Below, one piece after another: positions 8,604-15,542 of a stretch of 35,244 bases of DNA. Made by a program: the position numbers and the translations under genes. Positions within the stretch are counted from its first letter, which is position 1; the number at the start of each line of letters is the position of its first letter. The notes beneath the pieces are model-generated. The model made no database searches and had not been told where the DNA came from. It saw only the letters and a program-made list of their open reading frames with translations. Source of the stretch: Bacteroidetes bacterium GWF2_40_14 (GTDB lineage Bacteria > Bacteroidota > Bacteroidia > Bacteroidales > UBA932); NCBI GenBank assembly GCA_001769195.1, contig MEOK01000007.1, positions 1 through 35,244 of the forward strand. The letters are read 5' to 3'.

Positions 8604-9188
8604 ATGATGACTCTTACGCCTCAAGACATTCAGAAATTTTGGATTCGTGCATATTTGGGAACAACCGATGATAATAAACTTATTGAGGCATCAATCAATA
8701 GGGCGTACAGAGACTTTAACAGAACATTAACCGGTATTGGAGAGGTTCAAACTGTTGAAAAGTTTCAAACGTTACAAAAATTCATGAAGACAATTATAGT
8801 TGGCCTCATTAATACTCAATTTAACACACAAGCAGATTTTGATATTTGGCATAAAGGAAACTGTGATAAATTAAAGCAACAGTTTAATCTTTATCCCTAT
8901 CCTCTCAAATATGGACAGGCACAAAAATGGATTAATATGACACTGAAATATTTATTCGCTTTGGGCAATGAAAAGATCAATGGAATTACAAAAAATTATG
9001 CGTTTTTTCATATTCCTGTAGATAATATAATTCAAGATAAGCTTTTAGAATCGGGTATTCCAAAGATCATAGGTTGTTGGAGTGGTATTGATAATTATGA
9101 CATTTACCTTGATTATCAAAAGAAAGTAAGACTAACATTCAAAGACACAGCTCCGATGGATGTTGAGTTTAAAATGTTTAATGAATAA
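8604..9188 (+). CDS. Uncharacterised 194-residue protein in the defence island
   Basis: Starts MMT, so ATG 8604 or 8607. I recognise no named family. The product is soluble, mixed alpha/beta, with no signal peptide or membrane span. The central segment LKYGQAQKWINMTLKYLFALG is an amphipathic helix that looks conserved-protein-like, and residues 56-110 form further helices. The end (YDIYLDYQKKVRLTFKD) looks like beta strands. It lies 37 bases after the DUF5655 gene on the same strand, so the two may form a two-gene unit. Its position between restriction genes and a SEFIR protein suggests a defence accessory, but function is unknown. Confidence 0.65.
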   Translation: MMTLTPQDIQKFWIRAYLGTTDDNKLIEASINRAYRDFNRTLTGIGEVQTVEKFQTLQKFMKTIIVGLINTQFNTQADFDIWHKGNCDKLKQQFNLYPYPLKYGQAQKWINMTLKYLFALGNEKINGITKNYAFFHIPVDNIIQDKLLESGIPKIIGCWSGIDNYDIYLDYQKKVRLTFKDTAPMDVEFKMFNE

Positions 9189-9310
9189 AACATTACTAAT
9201 CATAGCAATGCCGTTTTTTGCCAATCTCTGTAATAAAATAAAAAATACTCACCTTAAAGGGTTGATCTCCCTAATTTAAATGTCGTTTTTCGATATAATC
9301 TGTCATTTAT

Positions 9311-10606
9311 ATGAATAAAATATTTATTTCGTATTCACACGAACCTTTAAAATTTAAAAAGCTTACACATAGGTTTGCTGATAAATTAATTGAGTTAGGT
9401 TTGCCTATAGTGATTGACAAATATGATTTACGATATGGTCATAATGTTGACCAGTTTATGAAAGATATAGCAAATGTTGATCTCTATAATTATATACTTG
9501 TTATTTGCACAACTGAATACAAAGCACGAGCAGATTTACATGTGGGTAGTGTAGGTAAAGAAGCTATAGAATTAAGAAAGTTGATAAAAGATAATCCCTT
9601 TCAAGAAAAAGTTATACCCGTAATTATTGAGGAATCAAAAAATCCCAAATCGCTTCTGCCTGATTTTTTCCCAGAAAATACTTTTTATTCTGACCTAAGC
9701 AAAGAATTCAATTTTGATAAAATTGAAACACAAAAACTTGTTGAGCATATTAGAGGTGTTCGCCCATTAAAACCAAAACTATCTGAGTTAGAGACTTTAG
9801 TATCATATGCACTTAGTGAGTATCCAGGGCTTCCAAAAGAATTGATCGGGAAAACTAAACAAAATACAGATGATCTTATCTACAATTATTGCAGAGATTC
9901 ATATGTAAAAATGTTAGAATTAGGGATTTGGCTTAATTTGAGCAAAGAAATTGAATCTATTGAGAAAATTTATACCGATTTGCAGTATTTCTCAGATTAC
10001 ATACCAGATATTGATCTTGTCATCCGCATATATTTGCTTCTATGGGAGCTAAAGGATAAAGATATGTCACATAGTCCAATTAGTGCATTAAGCATAATTG
10101 AAAGTGCTATTGCTTTTTCAGATAAAAAAAAATCCGATCCTCAGTTTCCCTATTTAAGACTAATACTAAACTACCGGAAAGCAGTTTCATTACATAGGCA
10201 AAATAGATTTGAGGAAGCACTTTCTTTGTATGAAGAATTAATGCTTGAAAGTTCACAAAAAATACTTGATTCTGATCCACTTATTTTCTTCAATGCGGCA
10301 TTATATGCAACAAAGATTTATAAGTATATCGGAAAATTATTCGAAGCAAACTCACTGTTTCGAGACGTAATTAAAAGCTGTGAAGCTGCTTTTAATGTCA
10401 TATTACCAGAATCACTTCAGCGTGAATTACAAAAAATTTACTATTGTGCTCTTTGGTCACTTACCGAAAGAAACAATGACGAAGAGAAATCGATATTAGA
10501 ATTGGAAAAAATTGTGGATTTAGACTTCCTGAATTATAAAACATTCTGCAAATCTCATTATCCAACTCTTTTTGGGTTACCAATTATATTAATACCAGAC
10601 GTATAG
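9311..10606 (+). CDS. SEFIR/TIR-domain protein with TPR-like C-terminal repeats
   Basis: 431 residues. The N-terminus KIFISYSHEP and IDKYDLRYGHN (residues 3-12 and 35-45) are box-1 and box-2 signatures of SEFIR/TIR domains. VIPVIIEESKNPKSLLPDFF at 101-120 is the box-3-like strand region. Conserved acidic residues near 84-87 (GKEAIEL) sit where TIR NADases have their catalytic Glu, but this is an inference. Residues about 280-390 contain two or three helix-turn-helix units of TPR type (AVSLHRQNRFEEALSLYEEL; ALYATKIYKYIGKLFEANSL). Single-gene bacterial SEFIR proteins are known to act in abortive anti-phage defence, and this layout (signalling domain plus sensor repeats) fits. There is a 120-base gap upstream, so it is probably transcribed on its own. 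Confidence 0.82.
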   Translation: MNKIFISYSHEPLKFKKLTHRFADKLIELGLPIVIDKYDLRYGHNVDQFMKDIANVDLYNYILVICTTEYKARADLHVGSVGKEAIELRKLIKDNPFQEKVIPVIIEESKNPKSLLPDFFPENTFYSDLSKEFNFDKIETQKLVEHIRGVRPLKPKLSELETLVSYALSEYPGLPKELIGKTKQNTDDLIYNYCRDSYVKMLELGIWLNLSKEIESIEKIYTDLQYFSDYIPDIDLVIRIYLLLWELKDKDMSHSPISALSIIESAIAFSDKKKSDPQFPYLRLILNYRKAVSLHRQNRFEEALSLYEELMLESSQKILDSDPLIFFNAALYATKIYKYIGKLFEANSLFRDVIKSCEAAFNVILPESLQRELQKIYYCALWSLTERNNDEEKSILELEKIVDLDFLNYKTFCKSHYPTLFGLPIILIPDV

Positions 10607-10621
10607 CTCTTCAAGTTCAGA

Positions 10622-10740
10622 TCAATTGGTAAATAATAACTGATTCATCTTACTCATTTGCTTAATCCTGTCATTGTAGCGGTTAAATAATTCATCCTCC
10701 CATCAACAAAATCCCCCGTTAGTGCATCATTCTGCTCTTT
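10622..10740 (-). pseudogene. Frameshifted C-terminal remnant of an unidentified gene
   Basis: On the minus strand, codons from 10702 down to the TGA at 10622-10624 read DELFNRYNDRIKQMSK and on to the stop. Just before this, in another frame (10740 to 10696), the strand reads KEQNDALTGDFVDGR, ending at the same point. Two protein-like stretches meeting at a one-base frame change in a gene gap look like the eroded 3' end of a gene whose body is gone. I cannot name the family. Only about 39 residues remain, so chance is not excluded. Confidence 0.35.
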
Positions 10741-10743
10741 TTA

Positions 10744-10773
10744 TTTGTTTTTTCAATAATTTGTTTATATTTG
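10744..10773 (+). promoter_or_regulatory. Promoter of hipBST
   Basis: TTTG at 10744-10747 and TATATTTG at 10766-10773 are separated by 18 bases, a near-perfect Bacteroidota sigma-ABfr type promoter. Transcription should start only about 12 bases before the hipB ATG at 10793, giving a very short leader. TGCAT at 10772-10776 and ATGCA at 10793-10797 form a short inverted repeat that could contribute to autoregulation, but it is too short to claim. Confidence 0.7.
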
Positions 10774-10792
10774 CATCCTAAAGAGCCATAAA

Positions 10793-11008
10793 ATGCACTT
10801 AGACGATTTAATTAAGACTATTAAGGAGCGTAGGGAGATGCTTAATGTTACACAAGCGACTCTGGCGGAGCTTTCGGGCGTCGGGCTGCGTACGCTTAAA
10901 CAATTTGAAAGTGGTAAGGGCAATCCTACGCTGCTTACCTTGCAGAAACTGGCCGATGTGCTGGGGATGGAGATCAACATGCAGGTAAAGAAACTCAATA
11001 ATAAATGA
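10793..11008 (+). CDS. hipB: HipB-like antitoxin, XRE helix-turn-helix
   Basis: 71 residues, almost entirely one Cro/C1-type helix-turn-helix: TQATLAELSGVGLRTLKQFE as helices 2-3 and GNPTLLTLQKLADVLGMEI as helices 4-5. Size and sequence style fit HipB, the DNA-binding member of HipA-family toxin-antitoxin loci. It is followed after 16 bases by the HipS-like gene and then the kinase, the order of the tripartite hipBST system. In that system HipB mainly autoregulates the operon while HipS holds the kinase inactive. Expression should be driven by the strong promoter ending 20 bases upstream. Confidence 0.85.
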   Translation: MHLDDLIKTIKERREMLNVTQATLAELSGVGLRTLKQFESGKGNPTLLTLQKLADVLGMEINMQVKKLNNK

Positions 11009-11024
11009 TGCAGGCAAATAACCC

Positions 11025-11357
11025 ATGAGACAGGCTAAAATATTATATAAGGGAGAGGTGACTGGTGTGCTTGTTCAGCATGATGATGGCTCATTCACCT
11101 TCAGGTATGGTGACTTGTGGATGGCCGATTCCGGAAAACCGTCCATCAGCCTGACTTTGCCCAAAAATGTGCAGGAGCATAATTCTGCTAATCTTTTTCC
11201 ATTCTTTTTCAATATGCTGCCGGAGGGGTCAAACAAGCAGGTTGTTTGCAGGCAGATGCGTATAGATGGCAATGATTACTTTGGGTTGTTGCTTGCCACG
11301 GCCCGGTACGACACTATTGGAGCTGTAACTGTTATGAAAATTGAGGCGTCTGTATGA
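11025..11357 (+). CDS. hipS: HipS-like antitoxin (free N-terminal subdomain of HipA)
   Basis: 110 residues matching the N-subdomain 1 of HipA kinases: an opening strand with a GEVTGVLVQHDDGSFTFRYG pattern, PSISLTLP, and LFPFFFNMLPEGSNKQ, the last being the typical 'N-terminal HipA' block. The kinase core is absent and is encoded by the next gene, whose ATG overlaps this stop as ATGA. In the E. coli hipBST system this small protein, rather than HipB, neutralises the kinase. The motif and gene order support the same arrangement here. A frameshift-split hipA is unlikely, because both halves have proper starts and the 4-base overlap is standard. Confidence 0.85.
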   Translation: MRQAKILYKGEVTGVLVQHDDGSFTFRYGDLWMADSGKPSISLTLPKNVQEHNSANLFPFFFNMLPEGSNKQVVCRQMRIDGNDYFGLLLATARYDTIGAVTVMKIEASV

Positions 11358-12340
11358 GTACACCGGTAATAAAATATTGTCCGGGGACTTTGGCTGCAGG
11401 GTATGACTCCTACAGCAGGACCTGCCTTAATCGTGTGTTTAGCGGTCGGAAAGTGAATCATCTGCTGCCGTATGACTCACCGGCTACAAACGACACCAGC
11501 GATAAGTTGTTTATGGGAAATCGAATGTGTATGTCAATCTCCGGAGTTCAGGAAAAATATTCGGTTTTGCTGGTGAAGAACAGACTTCGTTTAACTAACG
11601 AGGGTGAGCAAGGGACATATATTTTAAAGCCTATTCCGAATATTGGCAAAAATCCTGACCAGATGCCGGCTAATGAACACTTAACGATGCAAATTGCCCG
11701 ACAGGTATTCGGTATTGAAACTGCAGAAAATGCTTTGATTTTCTTTAAGAATGGTCAGCCTGCCTATATAACAAAGAGGTTTGATATAAAAGAGGATGGC
11801 AGCAAGTGGGCAACGGAGGATTTTGCTTCGCTGGCGGGCAGGACACCTCAGACACATGGCGAACATTATAAATATATCGGCAATTATTCTGAGCTTTTCG
11901 ACATTATGAAAAAGTTTTTGCCGGCATACAAGCTGGAAGCGCCAAAGCTTTTTAAGCTCATCGTCTTTAACTATCTGTTCTCGAATGGTGATGCTCATTT
12001 TAAAAATTTCTCCATTCTGGAAACTCCTCTTGGCGATTTCCGGTTGAGTCCGGCCTATGACCTTCTGAATTCCCGAATCCATATAGAAGATTCGGATTTT
12101 GCCTTGGAAGACGGGCTGCTGCCCAAGAATCTGGCTAAGGGAAACATAAGGGAACAATTCCATAAGCTCGCCTCACAGGTTGGCTTAAGTACGGGCCAGA
12201 CAGAAACAATTTTCAGCAGTCTCCTTTCAAATTCAGAAAAGGTTACCGCACTGATTAACGCCTCCTACCTCAACGACCGTTTCAAACGCAATTACCTTCA
12301 GGCATATCAGACCAGATTTAAACAATTGAGTTGTCTCTGA
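11354..12340 (+). CDS. hipT: HipT-like serine/threonine kinase toxin
   Basis: 328 residues, the kinase core of the HipA family without its N-subdomain. SISGVQEKYSVLL at 61-73 is the Gly/Ser-loop that is autophosphorylated; the Ser61-Ile-Ser63 pattern is the SIS motif described for HipT. NGDAHFKN at 211-218 provides catalytic Asp213 and metal-binding Asn, and SPAYD at 232-236 the second metal Asp. All key residues are intact, so the toxin is predicted active. E. coli HipT phosphorylates tryptophanyl-tRNA synthetase and arrests translation, whereas HipA targets glutamyl-tRNA synthetase. The target here is not shown by sequence. The Trp operon starts about 1.1 kb downstream. Confidence 0.87.
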   Translation: MSTPVIKYCPGTLAAGYDSYSRTCLNRVFSGRKVNHLLPYDSPATNDTSDKLFMGNRMCMSISGVQEKYSVLLVKNRLRLTNEGEQGTYILKPIPNIGKNPDQMPANEHLTMQIARQVFGIETAENALIFFKNGQPAYITKRFDIKEDGSKWATEDFASLAGRTPQTHGEHYKYIGNYSELFDIMKKFLPAYKLEAPKLFKLIVFNYLFSNGDAHFKNFSILETPLGDFRLSPAYDLLNSRIHIEDSDFALEDGLLPKNLAKGNIREQFHKLASQVGLSTGQTETIFSSLLSNSEKVTALINASYLNDRFKRNYLQAYQTRFKQLSCL

Positions 12341-12343
12341 TAA

Positions 12344-12375
12344 TTTTCCGGTTTAATTGCTTTTTTATACCTTTG
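12344..12375 (+). promoter_or_regulatory. Promoter of the methyltransferase gene
   Basis: TACCTTTG at 12368-12375 is a perfect TAnnTTTG -7 element. TTTT at 12344-12347, 20 bases upstream, is a degenerate -33. The transcript would begin near 12382, leaving a leader of about 145 bases before the ATG at 12528. Confidence 0.6.
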
Positions 12376-12527
12376 CACCCATTAAAACAATTGGATGTTT
12401 ATCTTTAATTCGGATATTGTTCTGTAAACAATCTGTGCTTTTTGTACAGATTGTCTCTTTGTTTGTTCTCGGATAACCCTTTTCGAGAACAGTTTTCTAT
12501 TAAATTAATTTAACAAAACAAAAGAAA
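12376..12527 (+). promoter_or_regulatory. Structured 5' leader with two hairpins
   Basis: Two perfect inverted repeats lie between promoter and gene. ACAATCTGT (12428-12436) pairs with ACAGATTGT (12446-12454), and TGTTCTCG (12464-12471) pairs with CGAGAACA (12484-12491). The second stem is followed by GTTTTCT, a weak U-tract, so it could act as a terminator or as a ribosome-shielding stem. No known riboswitch consensus was recognised. No good small reading frame was found inside. Confidence 0.5.
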
Positions 12528-13298
12528 ATGAACAACGAAAAACAGACAATTCACGAATTTGACCTGAATATTATCTATGATTTTTTTTCAAAAACAGAAC
12601 GTCAAGGTCCCGGAAGTAACGAAGAAACGCTTAAAGCATTGGGCTTTATAGGTGGTCTTACCGAAAAGTCTAAAATTGCCGATATTGGTTGTGGAACAGG
12701 TGGTCAAACAATGGTATTAGGAGAAAATACACCCTGTGAAATTATCGGTGTTGATACTTGGCCCGGTTTTATAAATCAATTTAACCAGAATGCCCAAATC
12801 AAAAATCTTCAGGATAGAGTGAAAGGCATTGTTGGCAATATGGAAAATCTTCCGTTTCGAGAAGAAGAATTAGACTTGGTTTGGTCGGAAGGTGCGATTT
12901 ATAATATTGGATTTGAGCGTGGACTGAACGAGTGGAGAAAATTTCTGAAAAAGGGCGGATATATCGCAGTTACAGAAAATACATGGTTTAGCGAAGAGCG
13001 ACCTGCAGAAATTCAGGATTTCTGGCAAAAAATTTATCCCGAAATAGATACCATCCCTAATAAGGTTGCTCAAATGCAAAAAGCGGGATATCTTCCGGTT
13101 GCCACTTATATCTTGCCCGAAACTATCTGGACAGACTATTATACCTGGCAAACATCGAGACGAGAATCCTTTCTGAAAAAATATGAAGGTAACAATACCG
13201 TAAAAGAATTTGTTGCTTCCATGCGATATGAAGCCGAGTTATATTACAAATATAAAGCATATTATGGCTATATGTTTTATATCGGAAAGAAAATTTAA
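12528..13298 (+). CDS. SAM-dependent class I methyltransferase
   Basis: 256 residues. SAM-binding motif I is [12 protein letters not shown] (50-61), with an acidic end of strand 2 in GVDTWPGF and the motif IV region [18 protein letters not shown]. This resembles a family common in Bacteroides with solved structures but no clear substrate; small-molecule methylation is the usual guess. The C-terminal region ([18 protein letters not shown] onward, ending [14 protein letters not shown]) is rich in Tyr and probably caps the substrate pocket. It stands alone between hipBST and the trp operon with its own promoter and a long structured leader, so it is likely regulated separately. The substrate is unknown. 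Confidence 0.85.
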   Translation: MNNEKQTIHEFDLNIIYDFFSKTERQGPGSNEETLKALGFIGGLTEKSKIADIGCGTGGQTMVLGENTPCEIIGVDTWPGFINQFNQNAQIKNLQDRVKGIVGNMENLPFREEELDLVWSEGAIYNIGFERGLNEWRKFLKKGGYIAVTENTWFSEERPAEIQDFWQKIYPEIDTIPNKVAQMQKAGYLPVATYILPETIWTDYYTWQTSRRESFLKKYEGNNTVKEFVASMRYEAELYYKYKAYYGYMFYIGKKI

Positions 13299-13358
13299 AA
13301 TACCTAACCGAGTATATGGCCGGTGAGCCATAAGCTCCACAATAAAAATAATCGACCG

Positions 13359-13394
13359 TTTGACCAAAAGTTAAAAAATTATTTTTTATCTTCG
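13359..13394 (+). promoter_or_regulatory. Probable trp operon promoter
   Basis: TATCTTCG at 13387-13394 matches TAnnTTTG at 7 of 8 positions. TTTG at 13359-13362 may be the -33 element, but the 24-base spacer is longer than the usual 19-21. The start would fall near 13401, about 20 bases before the leader-peptide ATG. Confidence 0.45.
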
Positions 13395-13419
13395 CCGCAT
13401 AAAAGAAACGCTTAAAAAA

Positions 13420-13488
13420 ATGAGTAAACAATTACAAAATAATGTATGGTGGTGGCTAACTAAATCCCAAATAGGATTCTGTTGGTAG
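13420..13488 (+). CDS. trpL: trp operon leader peptide
   Basis: A 22-residue reading frame with Trp at codons 10, 11 and 12 (TGG-TGG-TGG, 13447-13455) and again at codon 22 just before TAG. It begins MSKQLQNNV and ends KSQIGFCW. Three adjacent Trp codons in a short frame directly between a promoter and an intrinsic terminator upstream of trpE are the signature of ribosome-mediated attenuation. When charged tRNA-Trp is scarce the ribosome should stall at codons 10-12. The last Trp codon would put a second stall at the stop, where the ribosome covers the proposed antiterminator strand. No strong Shine-Dalgarno is visible, which is normal for the phylum. Confidence 0.85.
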   Translation: MSKQLQNNVWWWLTKSQIGFCW

Positions 13489-13549
13489 CTTCTGTAATTT
13501 TGTAATATATGCAATATCTAAGCCCGCTGAATCCAGCGGGCTTTTTTTG
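13463..13549 (+). terminator. trp attenuator: competing stems and intrinsic terminator
   Basis: AGCCCGCTG (13521-13529) and CAGCGGGCT (13534-13542) form a perfect 9-bp stem with a four-base loop followed by seven T's, a strong intrinsic terminator 27 bases before trpE. Two competing pairings are visible: AATCC (13463-13467) with GGATT (13474-13478), and GGATTC (13474-13479) with GAATCC (13529-13534), the loop and closing pair of the terminator. A ribosome stalled on the Trp codons would cover AATCC and free GGATTC to engage the terminator. The antiterminator is only 6 bp and overlaps mainly the loop, so its details are inferred. Confidence 0.85.
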
Positions 13550-13575
13550 TGCGAAAAAATTAAAATCAATAAAAT

Positions 13576-14964
13576 ATGACCATTCAATTTAAAACAAATT
13601 ACATAAAAACACTCAGCGATACGCATACACCTGTTGAGTTATATCTTAAAATAAGAGATAAATTTCCGAACAGTTTTTTGCTTGAAAGTTCTGATTATAA
13701 GAGCAAGGAAAATAGCTATTCTTATGTGTGTTTGCAACCCATTGCTTCATTTGTAGTTAATCGCAATGAAACAGAAATTACACTTCCCAATCATCACCTA
13801 AAACAAAAAACCTCCAACATTTCTATTCAAGATGAATTGAATGCTTTTTGCACACGTTTTAAAGCCGATGATTTGCAGTTTGATTTTATAAGCAACGGAC
13901 TGTTTGGCTACACTTCTTATGATGCCATTCCTTTGTTTGAAGACATTTCTTTTTCCAATCAAGATTTTTCGCATCCGCTCATACAATACCACGTATTCAA
14001 ATACCTTATTGTATTTAACCATTTCAACAACGAACTGTATATTATTGAACATCTTTTAGCTGGAGAAACATCAGACATAGAAGAGTTGAACGATATTGTT
14101 CAACGCAGAGCTGTTAATCAATTTAAGTTTTACCAAACCGAAAAGGAAACCTCAAATTATTCTGACGAAGCATTTTTAAACGGAATAAAAATAGGTATTC
14201 AGCATTGTTATTTGGGTGATGTTTTTCAAGTGGTTTTATCGCGAAAATTTAAAACGGGTTTTAAAGGTGATGAGTTTAATGTATATCGCGCGCTAAGGTC
14301 TATCAATCCATCGCCTTACTTATTTTATTTCGATTACGGGAATTTCAAGATTTTTGGTTCGTCGCCAGAAGCGCAACTAACCATTGCACATCATAAAGCA
14401 ACCATAAATCCCATTGCTGGAACATTTAAACGCACAGGAAATGTAAAAGAAGATGAGCAACTTGCTATACAACTCCGCAAAGACCCTAAAGAAAATGCCG
14501 AACACATTATGCTGGTAGATTTAGCTAGAAATGATCTAAGTAAAAATAGCAAGCAGGTGCTAGTAGAAAGTTATAAGCAGGTAGAATATTACTCGCATGT
14601 TATTCATTTAGTCTCTAAAGTAAGTGCCGTTTTAGAAGATAATTACAACCCTGTAAAAATATTGGGAGATACATATCCTGCTGGCACATTATCAGGAGCG
14701 CCAAAGCACAGAGCTATGCAAATTATTGACGAGAATGAACCGAATAGCAGAGGACATTATGGTGGTGCAGTCGGTTACATAGGATTTAATGGGGAGTTTA
14801 ACCACGCCATTTTTATTCGTTCTTTTTTAAGTTTTCAAAATGAACTGCACTACCAGGCAGGCTGTGGCATTGTTGCTAAATCTAACCCAGAAAGTGAATT
14901 GAATGAAGTAAATAATAAACTATCGGCTCTTAGACAAGCCATTGAATTAGCAAAAATAATTTAA
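13576..14964 (+). CDS. trpE: Anthranilate synthase component I
   Basis: 462 residues. Catalyses chorismate plus ammonia (from TrpG) to anthranilate, the first committed step of tryptophan synthesis. LLES at 35-38 is the conserved Trp-binding feedback motif. The chorismate-binding core shows HIMLVDLARNDLS, PAGTLSGAPK (368-377) and YGGAVGYIGFNG. The C-terminus holds AGCGIVAKSNPESE, typical of TrpE rather than PabB or isochorismate synthases. It is the first structural gene behind the attenuator and is followed after three bases by trpG. Both feedback inhibition and attenuation should therefore respond to tryptophan. The length is slightly shorter than in enterics but normal for Bacteroidota. 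Confidence 0.96.
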   Translation: MTIQFKTNYIKTLSDTHTPVELYLKIRDKFPNSFLLESSDYKSKENSYSYVCLQPIASFVVNRNETEITLPNHHLKQKTSNISIQDELNAFCTRFKADDLQFDFISNGLFGYTSYDAIPLFEDISFSNQDFSHPLIQYHVFKYLIVFNHFNNELYIIEHLLAGETSDIEELNDIVQRRAVNQFKFYQTEKETSNYSDEAFLNGIKIGIQHCYLGDVFQVVLSRKFKTGFKGDEFNVYRALRSINPSPYLFYFDYGNFKIFGSSPEAQLTIAHHKATINPIAGTFKRTGNVKEDEQLAIQLRKDPKENAEHIMLVDLARNDLSKNSKQVLVESYKQVEYYSHVIHLVSKVSAVLEDNYNPVKILGDTYPAGTLSGAPKHRAMQIIDENEPNSRGHYGGAVGYIGFNGEFNHAIFIRSFLSFQNELHYQAGCGIVAKSNPESELNEVNNKLSALRQAIELAKII

Positions 14965-14967
14965 CCA

Positions 14968-15540
14968 ATGAAAGTAAAAGTATTAGTAATAGACAACTAC
15001 GATTCATTTGTATTCAACCTGGTACATATGATTTACAACTTGGGTGTAGAAGACATCACCGTTATTAAAAACGATAAAATTTCATTAGAAGAAATTAAAA
15101 TATATGATAAAATTTTGCTTTCTCCCGGACCAGGCATACCAAAAGATTCAGGATCGATGCCCGAAATAATAAAACACTGGTCCCCTTCAAAAAGCATACT
15201 GGGGGTGTGTTTGGGGCACCAAGCCATAGCAGAAAGTTTTGGTGCAACACTTAAAAACTTAGATGAACCATTACACGGTGTTGCATCATTAGTTACCATC
15301 ATTCAAGAGAAGTATCTGTTTGAAAACTGCCCAAAACAATTCAAAATAGGGCATTACCATTCTTGGGTAGTGGAAGAAAAAACAATAAGCAACCACTTAG
15401 AAATATTAGCAAAAGATGAAAAAGGAAACGTTATGTCTATCGGTCATAAAATCTATGACGTTACAGGATTACAATTTCATCCTGAATCTGTATTGACGGA
15501 AAACGGAAAACAAATTATCAAAAACTGGATTAAACAATAA
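14968..15540 (+). CDS. trpG: Anthranilate synthase component II (glutamine amidotransferase)
   Basis: 190 residues, the length of a stand-alone class I glutamine amidotransferase. The nucleophile is Cys81 in GVCLGHQAIAESFG, and the His171/Glu173 pair lies in LQFHPES. LSPGPGIP forms the oxyanion-hole region at 51-58. It hydrolyses glutamine and channels ammonia to TrpE; in some bacteria the same subunit also serves PabB in folate synthesis. It is not fused to trpD, unlike in E. coli. Gaps are three bases to trpE and two to trpD. Confidence 0.95.
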   Translation: MKVKVLVIDNYDSFVFNLVHMIYNLGVEDITVIKNDKISLEEIKIYDKILLSPGPGIPKDSGSMPEIIKHWSPSKSILGVCLGHQAIAESFGATLKNLDEPLHGVASLVTIIQEKYLFENCPKQFKIGHYHSWVVEEKTISNHLEILAKDEKGNVMSIGHKIYDVTGLQFHPESVLTENGKQIIKNWIKQ

Positions 15541-15542
15541 TC

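Noticed and set aside
1-10610. A complete known multi-gene defence system such as BREX, DISARM or type I restriction
   Set aside because: No PglZ, BrxC, helicase, HsdR or HsdS-like gene is present; the methylases are IIG-type.
11681-12163. 160-residue minus-strand open frame inside hipT
   Set aside because: It is antisense to an intact kinase with all catalytic motifs; its composition is a shadow of the real gene.
11025-12340. Split hipA as a frameshifted pseudogene
   Set aside because: Both halves have clean starts and the 4-base ATGA overlap is the normal hipS-hipT arrangement; the SIS motif also fits HipT.
12464-12498. Calling the second leader hairpin a definite terminator
   Set aside because: The U-tract is short and interrupted (GTTTTCT), so it is listed only as part of a structured leader.
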